Positions 10,125 to 17,711 of a DNA stretch of 64,000 nucleotides are shown one piece after another. The DNA is from an uncultured Dehalococcoidia bacterium (GTDB lineage Bacteria; Chloroflexota; Dehalococcoidia; Lucifugimonadales; CATOSD01), in the NCBI GenBank assembly GCA_951812395.1, contig CATOSD010000002.1, positions 858,442 through 922,441 of the forward strand. The letters run 5' to 3'. Numbering within the stretch: the first letter of the stretch is position 1; the number at the start of each line of letters is the position of its first letter. A program made the translations under genes and the position numbers. Below the pieces are notes generated by a model. The model was given only the letters and a program-made list of their open reading frames with translations. It did no database searches and was not told the origin of the DNA.

Positions 10125-12305
10125 CTATGCCTTCAACGTAGGCACGTCGAAGGCGAATGACGCCCCTGTGAGGTTGCCGGGATGGCTTGTCAACATCTTC
10201 CCACCGTATGCTTCAACCAACTCCGAGGCCACCGTGAGCCCCATTCCTATCCCACCGGGTTTACGGGTCACGCCTGGCCAGAACACTCTTTCTATATCCT
10301 CGTCGTCGATCCCGGGGCCCGTGTCGTTGACCCAGAGTCTGACCCGCTCGCCGCTGCTCATAAGCTCGATTACAAAGTCCAGTTCCCTACTCCCGCGAGG
10401 AACTTCTCCTAGCCAATACGTGGCGTTGGTTATCAAATTCAGAATAATGGCGTCGAGCTCCCCTGGGTCTACCCCGACTGCTGTCTGCGAGTCGGGAATA
10501 GTGGCGGTTATGCCCTTATTTCTGATTTCCCGTCGGTGCATGGCCAGGCAGCCCTTGATCCTATGTTCCAAGACCGCACTGCGTTGACCTCGTCGAAAAC
10601 TCCTACTCGCGAGAGGGGCGAAAGTCTCCGCCAATCCTTCCAACGCATCGACCGCCTCTTGGGCCTCTTGAACTTGCTCTTCGTCTTCCTTGTCGAGAAA
10701 CAGTGCAGGCGTCCGTCGAAACAATCTCAATGCACTTCCGAGGGTGATTGTTCTATTGCGGATTTCGTGGACCAGCATTTGGGCAATGGTTCCGATAGTA
10801 GCCAGTCGACTGTAGTAGACAAACCTTGCTTCAATCGTCTTTCGCGTTAAAGCAAGAGAGCCACTAAACGCGCGTACCAGTGGAACAACCGACGACGCCT
10901 TCGCCCCTTCTTCGGCAAGGGAGGTGACTTCGGCCATCAAAGGATCGGCGGACAGCTCCGAGAAAAGATCCCTCATCGGGGTCTCCCGGTCCGTTTGGAC
11001 GCGATCCTGGCTACGATCGATTTCAAGGAGTTCCACGACGGCCTTAATGATCGCTTCGAACTCGGACACCTCCACGCACGATGCCAGCCGTTCGCGATCG
11101 CTGGTGTCATCGATCATGGGGTTTTCGTCGGCGGAAATTGAAACGTACCCTACGAGTTGAGTAGTGCTTAGGCGCACGCCGGTCTTGCTCACTCGCCTCA
11201 GGTCAAGGCCAAGCCAATCCCGCGTGTTCTCGGACTTCGGGAGCACCAGTACACCGTCCCGATATACGGAGATTCCCTTGTGCGCTCTAATGGCTTGTCG
11301 AATGGAGCTCCTCTGATGACCGAAGGTTTCGGAGATTTCCCTAGTGTCAGCGGCCGCGATGTCCCAAGCTCTTATCTCAAAAGAAAATGGCCCACAAAGC
11401 GCCCCTTCGGGAGAATGCTGAAAGCGCATGCCGCTCCTGAAATCCTCAAGTATGGACTCCCAAGACTTACTCACCTCCCGGGTCCGTGGAATACCTTCCC
11501 GGGCTATAGGCGCGAAACGGTAGACTGCCGTGACATTGCCTTGAGCATCGGCCGCGCCCTTAATGCTGTACTTTGGACGTGACAGAAACTCGGGGGAGGT
11601 AATATGGATTTCGTCGCCGTCACCGTCGCCGAAATCGTGCATGACAATGTTGAAGTCTCCCAGTTCGAAGAACGGAGAAATCAATCGTGCGAGATTTTCC
11701 TTCAGGTCTTCTATCCGTTCTGCATCCCACTGCTCCGAGAGACCGGAAATGGTGAGGCGGGTCCCCGACTCCGCAAACGGAGAATCTCCGGCAAATTTCC
11801 GGAATCGCACGACACTCTGCGATAGATCCTCCCCCTGAGAGATAGCCGACCAATCGACCGATACCTCCCAACAAGGAGATAATTTCGCCTGAGTCAACAT
11901 ATGCAGATGGCTGCCCAACCTCGCAGCCGAAAGTCGCCCGAGTCCCTTTTCGCCTACTACTCGCCGTACCTTGCCGTCCTTCGTGACGGTCCGGTTTCCG
12001 TCCTTATAGGGTGTCGCCACCAGGCACCAAACTTCCTCTATGGTCCGACGAGTCATCCCCGATCCGTCATCGGTAATTTCAAGCAGTCTCCCCTTGACCG
12101 GATCGTCAGTGAATCTCAGCCACACGTTCTGCGCGAAAGCGTCGTAGGAGTTTTTGATGAGCTCGATGACGGCTACAACGTCGTCGGTAACGAGGTTCGC
12201 CCCCAGGGCGGCAAACACTCTCGGATGTATGCGGAGGGGAACCGTCTCGTAGGTTTCCTGTTCGCCGCCATCCTGCTCTTGAACGATTATCTCTTCCTTA
12301 CTCAT
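10125..12305 (-). CDS. double-GHKL ATPase: Hsp90/MORC-type N-terminus and histidine-kinase C-terminus
   Basis: The 726-residue protein has two separate GHKL ATPase folds. The first, at residues 40-135, has 'ELIKNSYDA' (N52, D55), 'DDGSGMT' (about 79-85) and 'GEKGLGRLSAARLG' (118-131), as in Hsp90/MutL/MORC-like ATPases. The second is a histidine-kinase core: H box 'MLVHEIRN' near 512, N box 'LNLITNATYW' near 623, G1 'NDTGPGIDD' near 660, G2 'GIGMGL' near 685. No membrane segment is visible, so it should be cytoplasmic and may sense DNA or an infection signal. I chose ATG 12305, which overlaps the vsr stop by eight bases; the frame is open to 12332. A receiver gene follows at once. GHKL proteins of MORC type occur in prokaryotic defence loci, but this pairing with DISARM genes is unusual. 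Confidence 0.8.
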   Translation of the reverse strand: MSKEEIIVQEQDGGEQETYETVPLRIHPRVFAALGANLVTDDVVAVIELIKNSYDAFAQNVWLRFTDDPVKGRLLEITDDGSGMTRRTIEEVWCLVATPYKDGNRTVTKDGKVRRVVGEKGLGRLSAARLGSHLHMLTQAKLSPCWEVSVDWSAISQGEDLSQSVVRFRKFAGDSPFAESGTRLTISGLSEQWDAERIEDLKENLARLISPFFELGDFNIVMHDFGDGDGDEIHITSPEFLSRPKYSIKGAADAQGNVTAVYRFAPIAREGIPRTREVSKSWESILEDFRSGMRFQHSPEGALCGPFSFEIRAWDIAAADTREISETFGHQRSSIRQAIRAHKGISVYRDGVLVLPKSENTRDWLGLDLRRVSKTGVRLSTTQLVGYVSISADENPMIDDTSDRERLASCVEVSEFEAIIKAVVELLEIDRSQDRVQTDRETPMRDLFSELSADPLMAEVTSLAEEGAKASSVVPLVRAFSGSLALTRKTIEARFVYYSRLATIGTIAQMLVHEIRNRTITLGSALRLFRRTPALFLDKEDEEQVQEAQEAVDALEGLAETFAPLASRSFRRGQRSAVLEHRIKGCLAMHRREIRNKGITATIPDSQTAVGVDPGELDAIILNLITNATYWLGEVPRGSRELDFVIELMSSGERVRLWVNDTGPGIDDEDIERVFWPGVTRKPGGIGMGLTVASELVEAYGGKMLTSHPGNLTGASFAFDVPTLKA

Positions 12306-12720
12306 GCAAACTCGCCATCCGGAGTCTTCCAAGGTGTGCCAACAGTTCTTCCGTCCCCCGGGGCAGGTCGCACTCCCAAATCAGGAACACCTCCCAACCC
12401 AACTCCCTTAGTCTTGAGTGGTTGGCGGTGTCTCTGGCTACATTGCCGTCGAGCTTGCGATTCCAGAATTCTAGGTTGGAGGTTGGGCGGCGTCCCTTGC
12501 GACAGTCATGACCGTGCCAGAAACATCCCTGTACCAAGGCGACGGTTCGGTAGCGACGAAACACCAGATCTGGAGCGCCCGGCAGCTTCCTAACGTTCAG
12601 CCGGTATCGAAAGCCCGCACTCCAGACCGCCCTACGTACTCGGCGCTCCGGCAACGTGTCACGACCTTTAACGCGTGACATGAGGGCCGATCGGGCGCTC
12701 TTGTCCAGGAAGTCAACCAT
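12298..12720 (-). CDS. vsr: Vsr-like very short patch repair / strand-nicking endonuclease
   Basis: The product, 140 residues from ATG 12720, matches Vsr endonucleases in size and motifs. It has 'SRVKGRDTLPE' at 15-25, the metal-binding Asp51 in 'LPGAPDLVF', and the zinc/active-site run 'CFWHGHDC' at 66-73, followed by 'FWNRKLDGN'. Vsr nicks T:G mismatches that arise when 5-methylcytosine deaminates, and its genes normally sit beside dcm genes, as here (8 bases after the dcm stop). In a defence operon it may either protect the methylated host sites or act as a nicking nuclease. The frame is open upstream to 12780, but that part overlaps dcm and lacks family resemblance. Confidence 0.9.
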   Translation of the reverse strand: MVDFLDKSARSALMSRVKGRDTLPERRVRRAVWSAGFRYRLNVRKLPGAPDLVFRRYRTVALVQGCFWHGHDCRKGRRPTSNLEFWNRKLDGNVARDTANHSRLRELGWEVFLIWECDLPRGTEELLAHLGRLRMASLHE

Positions 12721-12728
12721 AGCCGCAC

Positions 12729-13937
12729 TTACCGGCCCGCCACCACTTCGCTTCGGTCTCGCCACAGGCCCACAAGCCACTTTGCCATATAGGCCGACAG
12801 TTTGGGGGGCACCGCATTGCCTATCATCCTGGCGATGGCGTCCATACTCTCGCCATGAAACACATACTCGTCACCGAACGACTGAAGAACGGCACCTTCA
12901 CGCAACGACAGGCCGCGAACCTGCTCTTCGTTATAGTGCCCGAATCTTCCGTTCGAAATGCTATGGAATCTCGTTGTCAAAGTTGGTGCAGGACGGTCTG
13001 GATGCATTCGGGTGTACACGTCCCCGAATCCCTTTTCGCCTTTGGCGGCAAGTCGACGATGGCAAGGTAGGGACAGGTCTCCGTACGGAGTCTCAGCGAA
13101 TCCCCAGTTGGGCTCTCCGGGTTTGACCGACATGAGACGACGGCGATTGACTTCAGTGAGATTTCGACACACGTGATTGGAAACGTCGTCGGACTCCCCC
13201 CCTGCCTCCAGGACGGGGAGATGGTCGATAGCACCTCGAGCAGAAAGTGTCGGGGCGTCGGGATTGGCAGTAGGCACCTGCAAATCCGAAGCCAGGGCCC
13301 CCGGGCTCTCGCCGCGAAGCGCCAGCAGGACCGACCGACGGCGATATTGGGGTACGCCGAAGCGCGATGCGCAAACTCGATCCTCCCCCACGGCATAGTC
13401 GAGGTTGCGCAACTCCTTCTCGAAGTCGCTCCAAACGTGGCTGTACTTGCCTGTCCTGATGCTCGCCACATTTTCCGAAATGATCATTTCGGGCCTAAAC
13501 TCTCCTATGAAACCTATCGTCTGGGACAATAGATTCAGGTCGCGTTCGCGACTCGCGGTCCGGTGGGCCGTCATTCGACGTTGGATGAATCGTGTGAACG
13601 ATTGACACGGCGCACAGATGACGAACAGCAACGGTGTGCTCGGGGCCTCGGCGCGAAAGTGCGGTATCAGAACCCTTAACTCACTCCAAACATCCTGCTG
13701 GCGGCCCGAATGATAGTCCGGGCTACGAGGAAACATGTCGAGCGCCAGATACTTCGGCTTACCTCCGTCAAGCGTGGTGTTCCGATTGTTGTCCCGGTAG
13801 GAGGTACGGTTCGTCTCGTCCTTGTCTATGCCGCAGATCACATACCCGCCTGCATCGAGCAGCCCCCGGGTAGTACCTCCGGCGCCGCAATAGAAATCCA
13901 CGGCCAAGAAGTCGGGCATCTTGGTGCTTTGGCTCAT
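12729..13937 (-). CDS. DNA (cytosine-5) methyltransferase, DrmMII-like
   Basis: This 402-residue protein carries the C5-methyltransferase motifs in order: motif I 'DFYCGAGGTTRGL' (14-26), the catalytic 'APCQSF' with Cys111, 'ENVAS' at 155-159, 'QYRRR' near 200, and the C-terminal 'RMIGNAVPP' of motifs IX/X. It methylates cytosine at position 5 in a target site that cannot be read from the sequence. In class 2 DISARM the 5mC enzyme (drmMII) marks self DNA; here it stands with a class 1-type drmD. It is the second gene of the minus-strand run, 39 bases after the HTH gene, and vsr follows after 8 bases. Start ATG 13937 is preferred; an ATG six codons in is also possible. Confidence 0.9.
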   Translation of the reverse strand: MSQSTKMPDFLAVDFYCGAGGTTRGLLDAGGYVICGIDKDETNRTSYRDNNRNTTLDGGKPKYLALDMFPRSPDYHSGRQQDVWSELRVLIPHFRAEAPSTPLLFVICAPCQSFTRFIQRRMTAHRTASRERDLNLLSQTIGFIGEFRPEMIISENVASIRTGKYSHVWSDFEKELRNLDYAVGEDRVCASRFGVPQYRRRSVLLALRGESPGALASDLQVPTANPDAPTLSARGAIDHLPVLEAGGESDDVSNHVCRNLTEVNRRRLMSVKPGEPNWGFAETPYGDLSLPCHRRLAAKGEKGFGDVYTRMHPDRPAPTLTTRFHSISNGRFGHYNEEQVRGLSLREGAVLQSFGDEYVFHGESMDAIARMIGNAVPPKLSAYMAKWLVGLWRDRSEVVAGR

Positions 13938-13976
13938 GGTTGTGCTAGGGGCCTTCCCTTTCCCAGACTTGGTCTC

Positions 13977-14171
13977 CTACAGCATCAATCGTATCTTGCC
14001 AGTCTTGGGATCGTAGCAATTTGCAAAGACGACCAGTATATCGCGCGGTATGAACCACTGGGTTCCCCTGCGTAGCGCTGTCAGGCGTTTTGACCTGATG
14101 TTTCGTCTGACTGTCTCCTCGCTTACGTTGAGGTAGGACGCTGCTTGGGGTACGGTAAATTCCTCGGGCAT
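13977..14171 (-). CDS. small helix-turn-helix (excisionase/MerR-like) DNA-binding protein
   Basis: The 64-residue protein reads 'FTVPQAASYLNVSEETVRRNIRSKRL' near its start, in effect one winged helix-turn-helix of the excisionase (MerR-like, helix_turn_helix_17) family, followed by 'RRGTQWFIPRDIL' as the wing. It is the first gene of the long minus-strand defence run. A perfect palindrome and a pair of direct repeats lie 28-70 bases upstream of its ATG, so an autoregulatory role over the whole run is likely (inference). A TTG two codons upstream (14177) is the alternative start. Confidence 0.75.
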   Translation of the reverse strand: MPEEFTVPQAASYLNVSEETVRRNIRSKRLTALRRGTQWFIPRDILVVFANCYDPKTGKIRLML

Positions 14172-14198
14172 ATTCAAGGCTCGATCCCGGTAGACTAG

Positions 14199-14241
14199 AG
14201 ACGCTGCTGACTAAAGACGCTGCTGTAGTATACTACAGCAG
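14199..14241 (-). promoter_or_regulatory. probable operator: direct repeats and a perfect 22-bp palindrome
   Basis: The 11-mer AGACGCTGCTG occurs at 14199-14209 and again at 14215-14225, a spacing of 16 bases. The second copy runs into a perfect inverted repeat at 14220-14241, with half-site CTGCTGTAGTA. Read on the minus strand the palindrome centre contains TATACT, a good -10 hexamer about 55 bases upstream of the HTH start, though the -35 match is weak. This fits a repressor that covers the promoter of the defence run. Confidence 0.6.
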
Positions 14242-14425
14242 TTCCATGGACGTCTCTATCTGTTCCGACTTCGCCCCATTGGCATTCGATAGTGCTCAGG
14301 AAGACGGGTCTCCCACAAGGTAGGTTGCCCCGGATGGTCGGCATTCGTTCCGAGATCAGGCGATGAGGGCCAGGTGGAAGTGCCGTCACGAGCGGTCGCA
14401 AGACTATTCCGTATTCCGGTGGAGG

Positions 14426-14834
14426 ATGGTCACCGCCATGATGGTGCGGACAACCGGCGGACTGATGCTGGCGTACTCGACGCTGTACACCGCCCACTTC
14501 CTCTTCGACACCCTCTACGGGACGCCCAGCCCATCTGGATCGTCCTCAACGTCATCGCTGCCGTGGGCGCAATCATTGCCCTAGCGGTCAAATTCGCCCA
14601 CATGCATACGTAGGCAGGGGCCTGGGCTGATCACGGTGCCGCGGCTCGGCGCATACGCCCTCTTCCTATGCCAACGCCGCCCTGGCCATCTGGTTCTTCC
14701 GCAACTGGGTCCACCCACTTGCCCTAGAAGAGGGCAAAGCCGTCAGCGTCCACTCGGACGTCATCTGGCTCGTCATCGCCGCCCTAATCCCTCTCGTACT
14801 GGCCACTACTGGATTGCGGCTCTGGCACCGGTAA
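14426..14834 (+). pseudogene. decayed small membrane-protein gene with at least two frameshifts
   Basis: Three reading frames in succession give parts of what looks like one hydrophobic protein. From ATG 14426 the first frame gives 'GGLMLAYSTLYTAHFLFDTLYG'-like residues. After a shift near 14518 the second gives 'IWIVLNVIAAVGAIIALAVK' and ends at TAG 14611. A third frame from about 14670 gives 'ANAALAIWFFRNWVHPLAL' and 'DVIWLVIAALIPLVLATTGL' and stops at 14834. Each piece has transmembrane character and continues where the former stops. I do not recognise the family. It lies on the opposite strand to both neighbouring defence operons. Confidence 0.6.
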
Positions 14835-15311
14835 GACCCCCATACCGAGTCTTGACTACGCGTTGACGCAGTGCCGATAACGTGGACAGGCTATCCTGCC
14901 TGCTGGCCGCGCGATCGGTCCATCCCGGAGAATGAGAGAGCCTCCAACCTGATAGGGAGGCTCGCAAGAGCTATCCGGGAATGACAGGCCCTTCCTTAGA
15001 TCAGGACTTCCCAGCGAAAAGTTCGCAAATCGGTACGTCTTAGCCCACCATGACGCAATGAACTCAAGACTTGCCCGTTGAGGGCGACCTCTGAAACGCT
15101 CTATCCCTTGCGACTGTCCTCCGAGACTTGCTCTCCACTAGCCCCCGCGGCGGAAGCATGGGTAGACGCCGGCGATGAGCCTGAGCCGGACAGGCGGACC
15201 GCCTCCGACGACACGGCCGCGCTGAGGGCCAGGTCCGGCTCCGTCGTGTCGCCGAGCTACGAAACGCCGGAGGGCTTACAGGCGGGGTAGGGTTTGGGGG
15301 GTGGGTACATC
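14835..15311. other. non-coding stretch between two defence operons, with one hairpin
   Basis: No convincing gene was found here. A hairpin with 8-bp arms GAGCCTCC (14938-14945) and GGAGGCTC (14956-14963) and a 10-base loop lies in it, without a following T-run on either strand, so a terminator call is not supported. Confidence 0.5.
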
Positions 15312-15926
15312 CTAGAGCCTCTTCCAATCTAGTGGAGTTCCGCAGTACCCGCTTTCTCCTAGACTTCGAACCCAATCGACAAACTCCTGAACGACCTCGT
15401 AGGGGAAGTTGGCCTTCTCTCCGACTCCTCCCTTGCTGATTCTATAGCCCTCTATCTCCAAAAGCTCCGGCCCATCACCACCCCAGTAGACGAAGTCTTC
15501 ACTTATGAGAACTCGGTTGACGCTTGTGTCACGGTGAATGTTTGCCCCATTCTGTCTGCCATCTTCGTGGCTGTGATGAGAATCCATTTGGTGCCATTGT
15601 TCGGTATCTGAGTTCCAGTAGTACATATTGTCGCCAAAGGCCTTCTTGAGGCTTGCGCGTAGATTGGGCCGTTTTACGCGAAAGCGTGGATCGCTCCAAT
15701 ACTCCTGAAGGGTCATCGCCTCACTTACGCGCATGGCGTAGACGATTTGGCCGGGCCTCCATTTGGTTACGGAGCCAGTGCCAACAACCCAATCACCAAT
15801 TGCGGCGCTCTTCCGTACGCGAGGCTTACATGTCGCAAGAGTGCAAAAGCCATAGAATGGATTGGGGGCAAACCCGAAGTCTCTGCGTACCACATAAGTA
15901 TGCAGTTTTGGCAACATGCGCATCAT
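15312..15926 (-). CDS. Nmad2-like (nucleotide modification associated) protein
   Basis: The 204-residue protein begins 'HTYVVRRDFGFAPNPFYG' and goes on 'FCTLATCKPRVRKSA' and 'GDWVVGTGS', a pattern I associate with the Nmad2 family, predicted to act on modified nucleotides or nucleic acid. There is no signal peptide or membrane segment. The ATG overlaps the stop of the upstream TIR-like gene by four bases (ATGA), so the two are almost surely co-translated. It is the last gene of the minus-strand operon. Its work in this operon is unknown; hydrolysis or sensing of a nucleotide signal made by the TIR proteins is one idea. Confidence 0.65.
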   Translation of the reverse strand: MMRMLPKLHTYVVRRDFGFAPNPFYGFCTLATCKPRVRKSAAIGDWVVGTGSVTKWRPGQIVYAMRVSEAMTLQEYWSDPRFRVKRPNLRASLKKAFGDNMYYWNSDTEQWHQMDSHHSHEDGRQNGANIHRDTSVNRVLISEDFVYWGGDGPELLEIEGYRISKGGVGEKANFPYEVVQEFVDWVRSLGESGYCGTPLDWKRL

Positions 15927-16399
15927 CGACAGGAATACCTCGGGATCTTACGATTTGCTGGCTCCAGACCGTCCTGGGTGTACGAACTGTCCGACGTCCC
16001 GTTGATGGCATCAACTATGCTCTCGCCGTTCCACCCAACAACAGCATCGCCGTAGCGTGTGAGCGCTTCTGGCAGTTCACAGTCCTTTTCGCCCCACTCC
16101 CATACTCCAACGATCCGCTTTCCTTCCTTATAAGCGTATTCAATCTCCCAATTCACCCAGTCGCTGTTCTTTGTTTCAGGAGAAATGTACACCACGAGGA
16201 CACTGGACCATCTAATGCGCGGAGCCAGTATTTCGTACTTGATATAGCCTTCATTGGTTGCCGCGTTGAATTTGCCGGTGGTGATTGAACCATCTCGGCA
16301 GTTCATACCGTGCCGGGCCACGAGGTCTTTCAGTCGGGGAAGCCCTTCGTCGTCCGGGTGTATGTGGCTGATAAAGACGTTTCGAATCTCGTCAGGCAC
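15923..16399 (-). CDS. TIR-like (ThsB/DUF1863-type) protein 1
   Basis: The 158-residue product is nearly all one TIR-like domain: 'NVFISHIHPDDE' (beta A) at 7-18, 'SVLVVYISPETKNSDWVNWE' (66-85) with the position of the usual catalytic glutamate at E85, and 'KRIVGVWEWG' after it. TIR proteins of the Thoeris ThsB type turn NAD into a cyclic ADP-ribose-like signal on phage infection. It begins with GTG at 16399 behind GAGGAGG. It is 37 bases after the membrane-protein gene and overlaps the Nmad2-like gene. Enzyme activity is inferred from the family only. Confidence 0.7.
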   Translation of the reverse strand: MPDEIRNVFISHIHPDDEGLPRLKDLVARHGMNCRDGSITTGKFNAATNEGYIKYEILAPRIRWSSVLVVYISPETKNSDWVNWEIEYAYKEGKRIVGVWEWGEKDCELPEALTRYGDAVVGWNGESIVDAINGTSDSSYTQDGLEPANRKIPRYSCR

Positions 16400-16436
16400 A
16401 ATTACCTCCTCGGGATTGAGTCACCAAAAGCTCTGT

Positions 16437-16880
16437 TTACTGGAACACCAAGCGCCACGCTAGCAGCACTGTAGCCAAGACTACCAGATAGAACGGCGGC
16501 ACAGAGAAAGACCTGAACATTGCCCAGAGAGTTCCCCGCCAGACGGAGCCCTTTGGCGACACGGCGAACAGTTCAGAGGCGGTCGCCCGCCCCTCACGTA
16601 GCCGCATCACAAAGCTGTTGTAAGAATTTATGAACCCACGCTCCAGCGAGAGGTAGTAGGCATCCAGTAGGTAGAACAACACCGTGGGCGCCAATGCTAT
16701 CAGCGCATGTTCCGCCTTTCCTGTGCGGGCTACAAGCACCAGAATGGCCGCGACGAGCGTGACGCACCACACCTTGCAGGAGCGGCTGTTCTCCGCCATG
16801 CGAGTGATGACTCCCTGCACTATTTCCAAGTGCTTCTGAACGGCGGGCGTGGCGTGGTCAAGCCTTGGTTCGTCGGCCAC
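16437..16880 (-). CDS. multi-TM protein between two TIR-like genes, possible effector
   Basis: The 147-residue protein has three hydrophobic segments: about 36-52, 58-76 and 127-144. The soluble N-terminus reads 'AVQKHLEIVQGVITRMAENS' and the stretch between TM2 and TM3 includes 'LERGFINSYNSFVMRLREG'. This resembles small SLATT/S-4TM-like membrane proteins predicted as pore-forming effectors of nucleotide-signal defence systems, but I cannot name a family with certainty. It starts with GTG 16880 behind AAAGGAGG. Placement between two TIR-like genes suggests a membrane effector opened by a TIR-made signal (inference). Confidence 0.65.
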   Translation of the reverse strand: MADEPRLDHATPAVQKHLEIVQGVITRMAENSRSCKVWCVTLVAAILVLVARTGKAEHALIALAPTVLFYLLDAYYLSLERGFINSYNSFVMRLREGRATASELFAVSPKGSVWRGTLWAMFRSFSVPPFYLVVLATVLLAWRLVFQ

Positions 16881-16912
16881 GTCACACCTCCTTTCGCTAC
16901 CGGCGTATGCCC

Positions 16913-17302
16913 TTAGCTTCTCCGAGCCGATAGTTCATCAATCTCGGCGTTGATCCTCGACCATTTCCACGGAATCGGTTCTCTAAGTCGCGTTACACCC
17001 TGGTACGACCTTCCTTGCGGCCTGACTTGGATTATCGGCTTGTCAAGACTGCGGGCCATGTCCGTTTCTACGATGATGCCAGGAGAGTTGTGGGTGTCCT
17101 GACCAATCAGAACGATTACCACATCGCACCTCCCAATAGCCTTCCTCGCCTTGTTCTTCCAGTTCTCGTCCGGATACGTTTCGTGGAGCGAACAGTCGCG
17201 GACACGGTGCTGCGTGAGCGTCCTGGCCTGTTCATAGAAGCTGTTCTGGAGGTCTTTGTCCTTGTTGAACTCGAAGCTCACGAAGATATTGAGGGTAGGC
17301 AT
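16913..17302 (-). CDS. TIR-like (DUF1863, MTH538-type) protein 2
   Basis: From ATG 17302 the product is 129 residues: 'LNIFVSFEFNKDKDLQNSF' at 4-22, 'WKNKARKAIGRCDVVIVLIG' near 48-67, and 'SPGIIVETDMARSLDKPIIQV' near 73-93 with a candidate catalytic E79. This is the ThsB-like DUF1863 pattern. The ribosome site AAGGAG overlaps the stop codon of the PIN toxin gene (TAAAGGAG), so it is translated with the toxin-antitoxin pair. It differs clearly from TIR-like protein 1, so the operon has two non-identical TIR domains. The frame is open upstream to 17350 but this part overlaps the PIN gene. Confidence 0.72.
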   Translation of the reverse strand: MPTLNIFVSFEFNKDKDLQNSFYEQARTLTQHRVRDCSLHETYPDENWKNKARKAIGRCDVVIVLIGQDTHNSPGIIVETDMARSLDKPIIQVRPQGRSYQGVTRLREPIPWKWSRINAEIDELSARRS

Positions 17303-17312
17303 GTCATCTCCT

Positions 17313-17711
17313 TTACCCTGTGCGGCGGGGGTGCTGTGAAGCCGCGCCAAGGGCCTCGTCGAAGGTCATTATCTCCCGGACGCCGCGCCTGTGACAGCTT
17401 GCCAGGTGGCAGAGGTCTCTCGCGCTCAATTCCGGATGCCGCTCGCTAAGCCGCACGGCGGCCAGCACGTCCTCCCGCTCCAGTGGCCATACCACTACTC
17501 CGTATCGGTCTATGAGTAGTAGCGCGGCGTCCAGCGTCTCCATCCTGCGTCGGGAGGTATAGATGTGAACTATCTCCTGCAGCACCTCCGCGGAAGTGTA
17601 GAGAGGGGTGTCCTCCTGCTGAGCGCGGCGAAAGAAGTTCTGAGCAACTCTTTGGAGGGGATGAGGGCTGCCAACGAAGTACATGAAGACGTTGGTATCG
17701 ACGAAGATCAT
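17313..17711 (-). CDS. vapC: PIN-domain (VapC-like) ribonuclease toxin
   Basis: The 132-residue product starts 'MIFVDTNVFMYF' with Asp5 and has further acidic PIN residues Glu42, Asp99 and Asp118, the usual Mg-binding set. VapC toxins cut RNA, most often tRNA or rRNA, and are held by the antitoxin encoded just upstream. ATG 17711 overlaps the antitoxin stop by four bases (ATGA). The downstream TIR-like gene begins 10 bases after its stop, so the pair leads the TIR operon. Confidence 0.85.
   Translation of the reverse strand: MIFVDTNVFMYFVGSPHPLQRVAQNFFRRAQQEDTPLYTSAEVLQEIVHIYTSRRRMETLDAALLLIDRYGVVVWPLEREDVLAAVRLSERHPELSARDLCHLASCHRRGVREIMTFDEALGAASQHPRRTG

Noticed and set aside
14195..14497. 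A 100-codon minus-strand frame upstream of the HTH gene
   Set aside because: It covers the operator palindrome, has no family resemblance and lies opposite the decayed membrane gene.
14938..14963. Hairpin as a rho-independent terminator
   Set aside because: Good 8-bp stem, but no T-run on either strand and no gene ends close to it.
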